This document shows, piece after piece, positions 27,968 through 27,975 of a stretch of 27,975 bases of DNA. The first letter of the stretch is position 1; the number at the start of each line of letters is the position of its first letter. The notes under the pieces were generated by a model that saw only the letters and a program-made list of their open reading frames with translations, was not told where the DNA came from and searched no databases. This DNA comes from Pleurobrachia bachei. Lineage: Eukaryota > Ctenophora > Tentaculata > Cydippida > Pleurobrachiidae. Both the position numbers and the translations under genes were made by a program. The stretch is from assembly GCA_000695325.1 (NCBI GenBank), contig AVPN01001146.1, forward strand, positions 1 to 27,975, read 5' to 3'.

Positions 27968-27975
27968 TTACATTG

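Overview
The window is nuclear DNA from an intron-rich animal. The evidence is GT-AG introns of roughly 80-500 bp with conserved phases, a dynactin subunit gene, a white-type ABCG gene, a tRNA-Tyr with a short intron after position 37, many (CT)n microsatellites, and relics of MULE/FLYWCH, hAT, LINE and Penelope-like elements. I see nothing that fixes the phylum. An invertebrate or early-branching metazoan is likely, but that is inference. All confidently called genes are on the + strand.

Layout. (1) 2-1926: the 3' part of a casein kinase 1 alpha-type kinase gene. The N-terminal exons lie outside the window, and a terminal exon is possible at 5079-5329. The 3.1 kb between them is pyrimidine-rich microsatellite and minisatellite DNA. 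(2) 5882-14439: a 13-exon gene for the dynactin pointed-end protein ARP10/ACTR10 (423 aa predicted). Its fifth intron (6865-12533) is 5.7 kb long. It holds a patchwork of broken transposon coding fragments dotted with a ~23-bp dispersed direct repeat, and near its 3' end a tRNA-Tyr(GTA) gene. (3) 15294-19940: an intronless 1548-codon ORF for a highly charged, Ser/Lys-rich, probably disordered protein. Its C-terminal third is about 13 copies of a ~40-residue unit built on KRVVRRVDENGNPVES. I do not recognise a named family. (4) 21066-27162: an ABCG half-transporter (white/scarlet type) with 16 shared exons. In front of them are three candidate alternative first coding exons in tandem. All three splice in phase 0 to the same downstream exon, and each carries an acidic dileucine-type motif. 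(5) 27163-27975: the 3' flank, with a GATCAGATCA-rich degenerate repeat, a GAGACA-rich tract and a short perfect hairpin at the window edge.

The genes are neighbours but not an operon-like unit: kinase signalling, dynein-dynactin transport, an unknown charged repeat protein and membrane transport. The most unusual items are the 23-bp repeat punctuating the transposon patchwork in ACTR10 intron 5, the charged repeat protein, the ABCG leader exons, and the kinase 5' splice-site sequence re-copied several times inside its own intron.
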